DNA of 34,339 nt, taken from contig JAQUWY010000018.1 in assembly GCA_028692655.1 (NCBI GenBank), positions 1 through 34,339 of the forward strand. The letters are read 5' to 3'. The notes beneath the pieces are model-generated. The model was not told the origin of the DNA, did not search any database, and saw nothing but the letters and a program-made list of their open reading frames with translations. A program made the translations under genes and the position numbers. Positions 24,929 to 33,924 of this stretch are shown piece by piece. This DNA comes from Candidatus Omnitrophota bacterium. GTDB lineage: Bacteria; Omnitrophota; Gorgyraeia; Duberdicusellales; 4484-171. Numbering within the stretch: position 1 is the first letter of the stretch; each line of letters starts with the position of its first letter.

Positions 24929-26813
24929 TGTATTTAAAATTTATGTGAATAAAGATATACCGCAAGAGACGGCAGCTCAAAATCTGCTGTCTCTTGGGTA
25001 TCAACGGGTTGACGAAACCCTCGAAGAAGGTGACTTTTCTTTTCGCGGAGATACGCTTGAAGTATTTCCGGTTAATTTTAATTTTCCCGTCAGAATAGAA
25101 TGGGAATTTGAAAGCATAAGGAATATTTACAGTTTTGATAAAATCCTCGGGAAAAAGATCATTGATTATGATCTTCTCATCATAATACCTCATCTTAAAA
25201 AAACGAAACGATACTTAGACGAAAATTTTCCTTTAGACGCTGTGCTGAGGATAGAGAAAGGCGACTATGTGGTTCACACCCGTTATGGTATAGGAAAATT
25301 TCTAGGCACGCGTAAGCTCAAAGTACGGGAAAAAGAGGATTATTATTTTGAGATAGAGTATTACAAGGGAGACAAGTTGTATGTTTCTAAAGAGGAAGCA
25401 CATTTAATCCAGAAGTATTCTAATTTTAATTTAAGGAGGCCCCGGCTTTCGCGTTTAGGTTCCAAAGAATGGACGAAAACAAAAGAAAAGGTACAGAAAG
25501 GTATAAAGGCTTTTGCGCTTGAAATATTGCGTATGGAAGCGCAGAGAAAGGTTATAGGCGGCTTTAGGTATGTAAAAGATGACCAATGGCAAAAAAAGTT
25601 TGAGGATGCCTTTCCTTATGAGGAAACAAAGGACCAGATTGAAGCAACCCGCCAAGTAAAAGCTGACATGGAAGGCCCCAACTGTATGGATAGGATGATT
25701 TGCGGAGATGTAGGCTACGGCAAAACAGAGGTTGCCATGAGGGCAGCTTTTAAGGCAGTAGTCAGCCAAAAACAAGTTGCTTTTTTGGTTCCTACTACAA
25801 TTCTTGCTTACCAGCATTATAATAACCTGGTAAAGCGCTTGGCAGATTTCCCTTTTTGCGTGGAAATGCTTTCAAGATTTCGTTCGCAGTCTGAGCAGAG
25901 AGAGATTGTAAAAAGGCTTAAAGAAGGTAAAGTTGACATTATTGTAGGGACCCACCGCCTTATATCTGAAGATGTGGTTTTTAAGGATTTGGGCCTTTTG
26001 ATTATCGACGAGGAGCATAAATTTGGTGTGGAACACAAAGAAAAAATTAAAAAAATCAAAGTAGGAATTGATGTCTTAATTTTGACTGCAACTCCTATTC
26101 CCAGGACACTTTATATGAGCTTGATTGGCATCAAAGGTATTTCTTTAATTAAAACACCTCCTCGGCAGAGATTAGCAATAAAGACTAAGTTGATTGAATT
26201 TGAGCCTGGAAAAATAAAAGAATCGATTGTGAAAGAATTTAGAAGAGGCGGCCAGGTTTTCTTTATTCACAACCGCATACAAAGTATATATAAACTGCAT
26301 GATTTATTACGTAGGCTTCTTCCGGCGGGAATACGTATAGGAGTGGTGCACGGAAGAATGCCGCCTCATTCCATGGAGAAGATAATGCTCGATTTTATTA
26401 ACAAAAAAATTGATTGTTTGCTTTCGACAGCAATCGTTGAATCCGGCATTGACATTCCCGCGGCAAATACTATTATTATAGATAACGCCCATAGGTTTGG
26501 ATTGGCTGATTTACATCAATTGCGCGGCAGGGTAGGAAGATTTAATGTTCAGGCTTACGCGAATTTAGTAATTCCTTCTCAAAGAGTTGTTTCTGCCGAA
26601 GCCAGGAAAAGGCTTGAGATGGTGGAGGAGTTTTCTCATTTAGGTGCGGGGTTCGAGGTGGCCATGAACGATCTGGAATTAAGAGGAGCCGGTAATATCC
26701 TTGGCAAAGAACAGCATGGTTTTATATGGATGGTGGGTTTTGACCTGTATTGCCGCTTGCTTAGAAAAGAGATAGAATACCTAAAGCAGGCTTTTAGAAT
26801 CGGGTTAAATTGA
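24921..26813 (+). CDS. mfd: Mfd-like transcription-repair coupling factor, shortened at both ends (GTG start proposed)
   Basis: RID/CarD-like KGDYVVHTRYGIGKFLG; MICGDVGYGKTEVAMRAAF; DEEHKFGVEHKEKIK; ELRGAGNILGKEQHG; about 630 aa. Confidence 0.9.
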   Translation: MFNVFKIYVNKDIPQETAAQNLLSLGYQRVDETLEEGDFSFRGDTLEVFPVNFNFPVRIEWEFESIRNIYSFDKILGKKIIDYDLLIIIPHLKKTKRYLDENFPLDAVLRIEKGDYVVHTRYGIGKFLGTRKLKVREKEDYYFEIEYYKGDKLYVSKEEAHLIQKYSNFNLRRPRLSRLGSKEWTKTKEKVQKGIKAFALEILRMEAQRKVIGGFRYVKDDQWQKKFEDAFPYEETKDQIEATRQVKADMEGPNCMDRMICGDVGYGKTEVAMRAAFKAVVSQKQVAFLVPTTILAYQHYNNLVKRLADFPFCVEMLSRFRSQSEQREIVKRLKEGKVDIIVGTHRLISEDVVFKDLGLLIIDEEHKFGVEHKEKIKKIKVGIDVLILTATPIPRTLYMSLIGIKGISLIKTPPRQRLAIKTKLIEFEPGKIKESIVKEFRRGGQVFFIHNRIQSIYKLHDLLRRLLPAGIRIGVVHGRMPPHSMEKIMLDFINKKIDCLLSTAIVESGIDIPAANTIIIDNAHRFGLADLHQLRGRVGRFNVQAYANLVIPSQRVVSAEARKRLEMVEEFSHLGAGFEVAMNDLELRGAGNILGKEQHGFIWMVGFDLYCRLLRKEIEYLKQAFRIGLN

Positions 26814-26860
26814 AATTAAAATTTAAGTTCCGAAAGAGAAAAATAAAAAAGGCAGGTGTG

Positions 26861-27751
26861 ATGAAAACGAAGATTTTTCTTATTTTGTTTATCGCTTTAC
26901 AATTAGGGGCCAGCGCTGAGGAGATAACCCGTATAGTTGCCAAAGTAAATAATCAGGTAATAACTTCTAGGGACCTGGATGACTATTGTAAGGCTTTAAA
27001 TTATGATATTTCCGACAGCCGCCAAAAGATTTCCTTGCAGGGCCAGGAATTTAATAAAGAAGCGCTGAAACGTTTAATTGAAGATAAGTTGGTTCTTGGT
27101 GAGGCTATCAGAGAAAAAATACAGATTCCGCAGCCAATGATTGACAATAGGCTTGATCAGATAATATCTTCTTATCCTTCACGCCAGGATTTTGAGGCTT
27201 CACTCTTAGAAAAAGGGTTTACTGTTACTTCCTTAAAGAAAAAAATCGAGAGCCAATATATGATGCGGGAAGTTATCGATAAATATGTCAAATCAATGGT
27301 TAGCGTTTCTCCTCAGGAAATATTTTCTTATTATTCTCAGAATAAAGATTCATTTCAGTCTCCTGAGATTTACATTTTTTATATAGCTAAATCTCAGGAG
27401 AAAAGTATTCTGGAAGATATTTCTAAGCTGATCGAGGCGGAAGGTATTATCGGAGCCCAAAACGCTTACTGGGGCCTGCTTATGAAAATGGAATCTACAA
27501 AAGAAGAGCTAAAGGCTGATATAGCCGAGGTACTGGAAAAATTAAAGAGCGGTTCTTGGAGTATAAAGCAAGGGGAAGACCTGTATTACTTGATATACCT
27601 CGATAAGATAATGCCAAGCCGCCTTTTATCTTTCGAGGAAGTGCAAAGGCAGGTCTATTCTTATTTATGGGAAGAAAATTTCCAGAAAAGGTTTAAACAG
27701 TGGATAGGCGAACTAAAAGATAAAGCTGTAATCGAAAACTACTATGAGTAG
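26861..27751 (+). CDS. SurA-like periplasmic chaperone, parvulin domain weak or degenerate
   Basis: Signal peptide MKTKIFLILFIALQLGASAEE; SurA_N-like EEITRIVAKVNNQVITSRDLDDY. Confidence 0.75.
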   Translation: MKTKIFLILFIALQLGASAEEITRIVAKVNNQVITSRDLDDYCKALNYDISDSRQKISLQGQEFNKEALKRLIEDKLVLGEAIREKIQIPQPMIDNRLDQIISSYPSRQDFEASLLEKGFTVTSLKKKIESQYMMREVIDKYVKSMVSVSPQEIFSYYSQNKDSFQSPEIYIFYIAKSQEKSILEDISKLIEAEGIIGAQNAYWGLLMKMESTKEELKADIAEVLEKLKSGSWSIKQGEDLYYLIYLDKIMPSRLLSFEEVQRQVYSYLWEENFQKRFKQWIGELKDKAVIENYYE

Positions 27752-28667
27752 AAAGCGCCTGGTAATTTCTTCCGGAGACCCTGCAGGCTGCGGCCCAGTT
27801 ATTACTGCTGGGGCTATACAGGATTTAAGGGTGCCGGGAGTAGATTTAATTGTTGTCGGAGATAAAAAAGTTTTTTTATCCTTGCCTTCTTGTAAGAAAT
27901 TTTTCAAAAAAGTTACCTTTGTAGATGTGGGGACCGCACAGATAGGTGTGCTCAAAAAAGGCGAAGCTTCCAGGCTTTCCGGCCAAGCCGCATTGAACTA
28001 TATAAATAGGTCCCTGGATATTATCTCAGGTAAAAGGGCTGCCTTGGTAACTGCACCGGTTTCTAAAGAAGCCATCTGCCTTGTCCATAAAGATTTTAGC
28101 GGCCACACTGAATATTTAAGCAATTTTTTCAAATCTAAGAATGTGGCGATGATGATGGTTTCCCCTTCTTTTAAAACAGTCCTTTTTAGCCGACACATAC
28201 CTTTATCTAAAGTTTCCGGGCAGATAAAGGAAGAAGCTTTGTTAAGGGCTTTTAAACTCATTTATCAGGAGTTAAAAAATAAATTCAATCTGCCTAATCC
28301 GTGTGTTGCTTGTGCTTCTTTAAACCCTCATGCTGGTATGAATACCTTTCTGGGAAGAGAGGAAAAAATAATTTTAGAAGCAATAAAGAAATGTCCATAC
28401 CCTATGCAGGGCCCGCTTTCTGCCGATACCATTTTCGTTAAGGAAAGTCTTAAAAAATATGATTGCGTTATTAGCCTTTACCACGATCAGGGAATGATAC
28501 CGTTTAAATTGCTGGCTATGAAAAAAGGGGTTAACTTAACATTGGGTTTGCCAATAATAAGGACTTCACCGGCGCATGGTGTTGCTTATGACGTTATCCG
28601 TCAGGGTAAGGCTCCTTTTTACTCTTCGATGCTTGAGGCAATGAAATTAGCCATCAGGCTGCTGTAA
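27744..28667 (+). CDS. pdxA: 4-hydroxythreonine-4-phosphate dehydrogenase
   Basis: SSGDPAGCGPVI, HKDFSGHTEYL, SLNPHAG, LYHDQGMIPFKLLAM, RTSPAHGVAYDV. Confidence 0.95.
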   Translation: MSRKRLVISSGDPAGCGPVITAGAIQDLRVPGVDLIVVGDKKVFLSLPSCKKFFKKVTFVDVGTAQIGVLKKGEASRLSGQAALNYINRSLDIISGKRAALVTAPVSKEAICLVHKDFSGHTEYLSNFFKSKNVAMMMVSPSFKTVLFSRHIPLSKVSGQIKEEALLRAFKLIYQELKNKFNLPNPCVACASLNPHAGMNTFLGREEKIILEAIKKCPYPMQGPLSADTIFVKESLKKYDCVISLYHDQGMIPFKLLAMKKGVNLTLGLPIIRTSPAHGVAYDVIRQGKAPFYSSMLEAMKLAIRLL

Positions 28668-28671
28668 TTAA

Positions 28672-28920
28672 TAATACAGGTAGAGGCTTAATAAAGTCCA
28701 CAGTCCATAGTCCATAGACGATAGACTATATAGGTTGAGGTTGAGGTTAAGGTTAAGGTTGAGGTTAAGAAAAACTAAAAAACCAAAAGACAAAAAACAG
28801 AAAACTAAAGAACTAAAAACAGAAAGACTGAAAAACTGAAAGACCAAAAGACCGAAGAACATAAAAACTAAAGAAGTAAAAACGCTAACTGAGAACCGAA
28901 TATCGCAAGCCGATAGCTTG
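28672..28920 (+). repeat. Composite repeat cassette copy 5 (subfamily A, lacks both palindromes)
   Basis: Aligns to copies 1 and 3; lacks the 34-bp palindrome and ccttgcctaccggcaggcagg. Confidence 0.9.
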
Positions 28921-28949
28921 GCCTGTGACATGATACTCAATGCAATAGT

Positions 28950-29732
28950 ATGATTAAACAGAAGCATTCCCTGGGCCAGGTATTCTTAAAAGACAAAAAG
29001 TATATAGAAAGAATAGTTTCGGCTTTAGACGTTAAAGGCAAAAACGTTCTCGAGATAGGCCCGGGAGAAGGCGTTTTAAGTTCCCGTATCGTTTCTAAGG
29101 CGAATAAACTTTACTGTGTAGAAATTGACCCGGATTTATGCCGCTTATTAAGGGATAAATTTAAAGTTATACAATCGGTAAAGATTATCTGTTCAGATAT
29201 ATTAAATTTTCCGATACAGAAGTTAAACAAAAAAGTAGTAGTCTTGGGTAATGTGCCATATTATATAAGCAGCAGCCTAATTGATTATTTAATTTGCAAC
29301 CGGCGTTATATTTATTCGGCACATCTTACTCTGCAGAAAGAATTTGCCCGTAAATTAACCGCTGTTCCCGCGACAAAACCGTATTGTGCTTTAAGCTGCT
29401 ATGCCCAGTATTACTCGGACATTAATAGGTACTTTGATATTCCGGCAGGGGCATTTAAGCCCACGCCTAAGGTGGATTCTACTTTTATTTCTTTGGAATT
29501 TTACCGGAAGCCTCGCTATGGCTGTAAAAATGAAGTTTTTCTTTTTAAAGTTATTGATTCAGCTTTTTCCCAACCAAGAAAAAAAATAGTGAATCTAATG
29601 CCGGGAGTAAAAAATAAATGCGATTTCTTTTCTCGCCTCAACGTTGATCCTAATGCCAGGCCGCAGGAATTGTCTCTTGTTGACTATATTAAAATAACTC
29701 AAAAATTAAGTGCGAATAAATATTTTTTATAA
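28950..29732 (+). CDS. rsmA: 16S rRNA dimethyladenosine transferase RsmA/KsgA
   Basis: HSLGQVFLKDKKYIERIV, NVLEIGPGEGVLS, VLGNVPYYISSSLI. Confidence 0.95.
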   Translation: MIKQKHSLGQVFLKDKKYIERIVSALDVKGKNVLEIGPGEGVLSSRIVSKANKLYCVEIDPDLCRLLRDKFKVIQSVKIICSDILNFPIQKLNKKVVVLGNVPYYISSSLIDYLICNRRYIYSAHLTLQKEFARKLTAVPATKPYCALSCYAQYYSDINRYFDIPAGAFKPTPKVDSTFISLEFYRKPRYGCKNEVFLFKVIDSAFSQPRKKIVNLMPGVKNKCDFFSRLNVDPNARPQELSLVDYIKITQKLSANKYFL

Positions 29733-29758
29733 GTAAATATATGATAAAATATTCATTT

Positions 29759-30397
29759 ATGGGAAATGCTTCTACAAAACAAAAGAGCTTCACATTAATA
29801 GAGTTAATAGTTGTGATTGCCATTATTGCTGTATTAGCGGCGATAGTGGCACCTAATGCATTTAGGGCTATTGAAAAAGCAAAAGTCGCCAAGGCCAGAG
29901 CTGATTTAAGTGCCATAAAAGCTGCTATAAGTATGCTGTATTCTGATACCGGAAAATTTCCCCGCGGCTGCCCTGCGCTTACCTTTGCTAATACTGTTTC
30001 GCGGATTGACTCTAATAACGGAGGCTTGACTACTAAACCCAATGCTGATGAACCTTCATCGAGCGATCCAAGCTGTGTGTGGTCTCAAAACGAAGTTGTT
30101 TATTGGGATGGGCCTTATGTTGATGCGGTTAAGGTGTATGACCCATGGGGCACGCCTTATTCTTTTGACGGCAGCTATTGCGTCTGCGCAAATAAAGTTT
30201 GCCCTCCAAGTAGTATCCAGGTATCCAGTTGTGTAAGCAGCCGTTACACAAGCAGTAATTTTATTTACGCTGAATGTATGAATATCTGCGGAGAATCCTG
30301 GTGCGATACTGCCCCGCCGGTAATAAGGTCGCTGGGCTCGGATAAATCATACGGTACCTGTGATGATATGATAGAAGGTTTTATTCCTGTTAGATGA
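29759..30397 (+). CDS. Type II secretion/type IV pilin-like prepilin (GspG-like)
   Basis: KQKSFTLIELIVVIAIIAVLAAIVAPNAFRAIEKAKVAKA. Confidence 0.9.
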   Translation: MGNASTKQKSFTLIELIVVIAIIAVLAAIVAPNAFRAIEKAKVAKARADLSAIKAAISMLYSDTGKFPRGCPALTFANTVSRIDSNNGGLTTKPNADEPSSSDPSCVWSQNEVVYWDGPYVDAVKVYDPWGTPYSFDGSYCVCANKVCPPSSIQVSSCVSSRYTSSNFIYAECMNICGESWCDTAPPVIRSLGSDKSYGTCDDMIEGFIPVR

Positions 30398-30414
30398 TAA
30401 AGCGTTATATCTAG

Positions 30415-31929
30415 ATGAAAAATTCTGCCTTAGCACATCATCGTCCTCAGTGGAAAACTCATATTGGGTTTCTTCTTGCCGCGGTAGGCTCAGCTATCGG
30501 CCTGGGCAATATTTGGAGATTTTCTTATTTATGCTATAAAAATGGCGGAGGAGCTTTTCTTGTACCTTACATTACCGCTCTTTTTATCGTGGGAATACCT
30601 TTGATGATTTTGGAAATCGGCTTGGGCCATAAAATGAGAGGCTCGGCTCCGGCGAGTTTTGCCAGTGTTTCCAGAAAATGGGAGTGGCTGGGGTGGTGGC
30701 AGGTGATTTTTGTGATGTTTGGAATTGTATTGTATTATTCGGTAGTTATATCCTGGTGTTTGAGTTTTTTGTTTTTTTCTTTTAATCTTAGTTGGGGCCA
30801 GGATCCTAACGCTTTCTTTTTTAAGAAATTTCTTATGGTAAGTAAAGGCCCTTTTAATATCGGGGATGTAAGGACAGGCATAATCTTTTCGTTGCTTTTA
30901 GTGTGGTTTTTAAATTGGTTGATTGTTTTTAAAGGGGTGCAAAAGGGGCTTGAGAGAGCGAACAAGATCTTTATGCCGCTGCTTTTTATCTTAATCGCGA
31001 TTATCGTATTTTGGGGATTCAAGCTTCCTGGAGCGAGAGAAGGCATACTTGTTTACTTAAGGCCTGACTTTACCCGCCTTATGGATGTAAGAGTTTGGAT
31101 GGATGCCTTCAGCCAGATATTTTTTACTTTAAGTTTAGGATTCGGTATTATGATTGCTTACGCTTCTTATCTTCCGGTTAAAAGCGAAATAGTGAGAGAT
31201 TCGTTAATTATAAGCGGAGTGAATTGCCTGTTTTCGTTATTCGTCGGTTTGGGTGTTTTTGCGGTATTGGGCTATATGGCTCATACGACTTCTGTGCCCA
31301 TTAGCAGTGTTGTATCTGAGTCGATAGGCCTTGCTTTTATAGCTTTCCCAAAAGCTATAAGTTTACTGCCGGCGTTTTCAAGAATATTCGGAGTTTTATT
31401 TTTTGGCAGTTTAGTTATTGCCGGGCTGTCTTCTTCCGTATCTATCATTGAAGCCTTTACTTCAGGTATAGTCGATAAATTTCATTATTCGAGAAAGGCT
31501 GTTGTTTCAAGTTTAGTGGTATGCGGTTTTTTAGGGAGTGTCATCTTTGTTACGCAGGCCGGATTATATTGGCTTGATATAGTTGACCACTTTTTAACTC
31601 AATACGGCCTGGTTATCGCAGCGATTTTTGAGTCCATTATACTTGGCTGGATATATAAATCTAACCGCTTGCGACAGCATATAAATCATTATAGCAGCTG
31701 GCGTTTGCGTGGATGGTGGGATATTTGTATCAAGGTTGCTGCTCCCTTGGCCCTTACGGTAATTTTGGTTTCATCATTGGTCGAAGAACTCAGTTGTGCA
31801 TACGGGGGGTATTCCCGGTTGGCTTTAGTCTTGATAGGCAGAGATTGGCTTATCTACACGCTGTTTTTTGCGATTTTAGTAGCTTCTCACCATTGGAAGA
31901 TAGATCCAAGAGAAAGAATGCTCTCGTAA
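30415..31929 (+). CDS. Sodium-dependent (NSS/SLC6-type) transporter
   Basis: GFLLAAVGSAIGLGNIWRFSYLCYKNGGGAFLVPYI. Confidence 0.93.
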   Translation: MKNSALAHHRPQWKTHIGFLLAAVGSAIGLGNIWRFSYLCYKNGGGAFLVPYITALFIVGIPLMILEIGLGHKMRGSAPASFASVSRKWEWLGWWQVIFVMFGIVLYYSVVISWCLSFLFFSFNLSWGQDPNAFFFKKFLMVSKGPFNIGDVRTGIIFSLLLVWFLNWLIVFKGVQKGLERANKIFMPLLFILIAIIVFWGFKLPGAREGILVYLRPDFTRLMDVRVWMDAFSQIFFTLSLGFGIMIAYASYLPVKSEIVRDSLIISGVNCLFSLFVGLGVFAVLGYMAHTTSVPISSVVSESIGLAFIAFPKAISLLPAFSRIFGVLFFGSLVIAGLSSSVSIIEAFTSGIVDKFHYSRKAVVSSLVVCGFLGSVIFVTQAGLYWLDIVDHFLTQYGLVIAAIFESIILGWIYKSNRLRQHINHYSSWRLRGWWDICIKVAAPLALTVILVSSLVEELSCAYGGYSRLALVLIGRDWLIYTLFFAILVASHHWKIDPRERMLS

Positions 31930-31958
31930 AGCTACACGTAAAAATAAATACTGCGAAT

Positions 31959-32846
31959 ATGAAAAAAAAGAATCTATTTATATCGGTTGTTTTATTTGTT
32001 TTGGTATCTGTATTTATTTTCTTTCTGATTTCCGGCATAAAAAAGTTTAATTCGAAAGTTTGTTTATTAAAAAAAATATGTTTTGATATTGAGCTAAACG
32101 CTAAACATTCAGGTTTGGATTATTCTCTGTATATTGAAGAATTAAAAATCCCCAGCCTAAGAGCTTTCAAAAACGATGATGAAAAGTTTCCTGCCGCAAG
32201 CCTGATAAAAATTCCTATTCTGGCGGCCTCCTTGGAAGCAGTTAAGGAAGGAAAAATTTCTTTGAGTGATGAGGTCATAATCAACAAAAAGGACATTACC
32301 GGCGGCTCAGGAGAACTGAAGAAAAAAAAGCTTCCTTTAAAACTTACGTTTAACGAGTTATTAGAATATATGATATCGGTAAGTGATAACACAGCAACCA
32401 ATAAAGTGATAAGTTTGCTGGGTGATGATTACCTTAACCTTAAATTTAAAAATATGGGATTAACCAAAACTTGCCTTTCCCGGAGGATGATGGACTTTCG
32501 CAGCCGGCGTAAGGGGCGCGAGAATTATACCGCGGCCAAAGATATCGCGCTTATCCTCGAAAGAATTTATTATGGAAAGCTCATAGATTCAAAGTCGTCT
32601 TTGCTGGCTTTGGATATGCTTAAAAAACAGAAAGTTAATGACCGGCTTCCAAAATATTTGCCCAAAGGTGTTGTCGTGGCACATAAAACAGGCCTTGAGA
32701 AAGGGGTAGTCCATGATGCCGGTATTGTTTTTGGGGCAGAGAGTGATTATATCATTTGCGTTTTGGTCAAGAATACCCCAAATTATTCCAGGGCAAAAAA
32801 GTTTATTGCCCAAACGTCTTTATTGGCTTATAATTTATTGCAGTGA
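31959..32846 (+). CDS. Serine beta-lactamase-like hydrolase (class A-like fold)
   Basis: SLIK (SxxK), SVSDN (SDN), HKTG (KTG); N-terminal membrane anchor. Confidence 0.85.
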   Translation: MKKKNLFISVVLFVLVSVFIFFLISGIKKFNSKVCLLKKICFDIELNAKHSGLDYSLYIEELKIPSLRAFKNDDEKFPAASLIKIPILAASLEAVKEGKISLSDEVIINKKDITGGSGELKKKKLPLKLTFNELLEYMISVSDNTATNKVISLLGDDYLNLKFKNMGLTKTCLSRRMMDFRSRRKGRENYTAAKDIALILERIYYGKLIDSKSSLLALDMLKKQKVNDRLPKYLPKGVVVAHKTGLEKGVVHDAGIVFGAESDYIICVLVKNTPNYSRAKKFIAQTSLLAYNLLQ

Positions 32847-32874
32847 ATATATAATCTTTAGCCGGGAGGATTGA

Positions 32875-33174
32875 TTGAGAATTTCTGGTTTTTTGCTGGG
32901 TTTGGCATATTTGCTTAATTTTGGCTTTACGGTTCTTTACTGGCTTATCTTAGTTAGAGCGATAACAAGCTGGGTGAGCCCGGATCCCCGTAATCCTATA
33001 GTGCAATTTCTTTATAGAGTTACTGAGCCTATCCTGGCTCCCGTAAGGATGATACTGCCTTTGGGGAATAGGCGGGGAATTGACCTTTCTCCCTTGGTGG
33101 CTTTTTTGGGGATTATCATTTTAAGGAAAGTTATAATTTCTCTATTGATAAACTTGGCTAATAAATATAGTTAA
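32875..33174 (+). CDS. YggT family membrane protein (TTG start)
   Basis: LILVRAITSWVSPDPRNPIVQFLYRVTEPILAPVRMILP. Confidence 0.92.
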   Translation: MRISGFLLGLAYLLNFGFTVLYWLILVRAITSWVSPDPRNPIVQFLYRVTEPILAPVRMILPLGNRRGIDLSPLVAFLGIIILRKVIISLLINLANKYS

Positions 33175-33178
33175 TATC

Positions 33179-33850
33179 ATGGAAGGCATTTCTACAGTTA
33201 TACCGATGACCATAATTGTCCTGATATTCTTCTTTGTTGTCAGGGTGGCAACGATAGTCCTTAAGCTTACAGGGATGGATGAACGCACTGCTTGGTTTCA
33301 ATCGATCTCGGCTTTTACCGGAACCGGTTTTACTACTAAAGAAGCGGAAACTATACTTGAAGATAGAATCAGAAGGAAGACCATAGTCATTCTTATGGTC
33401 CTTGGCAAGGTGGGAGTAGTTTCGGTTATTGGAGGTTTGTTTGTTTCTTTCGGCAAGGGACATGTTTATAACGATTTAGTAAAAACAGCCGTAATCCTTA
33501 TTTTTATTTTTATTTTATATAGAGCGGTAGCTTTTAGAAAATTTTCCCGGGCTCTTAACAGGTTTATTGAAAAAAAAGTTGTTTCAGAAAGGCTGGTAGG
33601 CCAAAAAACTTTAGAAGAGTTATTTCATCTGCCTAAAGGTTACGGTTTAGCCCAATTAACCATAACCGCCGAAAGTAAAGAGCAGGAGTTGACTTTGGCT
33701 CAGGCCGGATTCATACAAAAAGATATTTTGGTTCTTTCTGTAGAACGTAAGCATAAATTAATCTCGTTTCCTCACGCCAGTGATGTTATAAAGCAGGGTG
33801 ATAAGCTTCTCTGTTACGGTTTAATAAAAAACATAAGGTCTTATGCATAG
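33179..33850 (+). CDS. Membrane protein with C-terminal TrkA-C (RCK_C) domain
   Basis: N-terminal TMs; ELTLAQAGFIQKDILVLSVERKHKLISFPHASDVIKQGDKLLCYG. Confidence 0.8.
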   Translation: MEGISTVIPMTIIVLIFFFVVRVATIVLKLTGMDERTAWFQSISAFTGTGFTTKEAETILEDRIRRKTIVILMVLGKVGVVSVIGGLFVSFGKGHVYNDLVKTAVILIFIFILYRAVAFRKFSRALNRFIEKKVVSERLVGQKTLEELFHLPKGYGLAQLTITAESKEQELTLAQAGFIQKDILVLSVERKHKLISFPHASDVIKQGDKLLCYGLIKNIRSYA

Positions 33851-33924
33851 GCGCGCTGGTTTTGAGCTTATTTTATAAAAAAGGGTCAAAGTCTTAGTTA
33901 TTGCATCAAAACAAGGAGGCTGCA

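Noticed and set aside
28668-28967. 99-aa hydrophobic antisense ORF over cassette copy 5, resembling a type I toxin
   Set aside because: Same spurious cassette translation; Phe/Leu/Val richness comes from the A-rich sense strand.
31713-31958. N-terminal extension of the beta-lactamase-like ORF
   Set aside because: Overlaps the SLC6-type transporter in another frame; the anchor sequence starts at ATG 31959.
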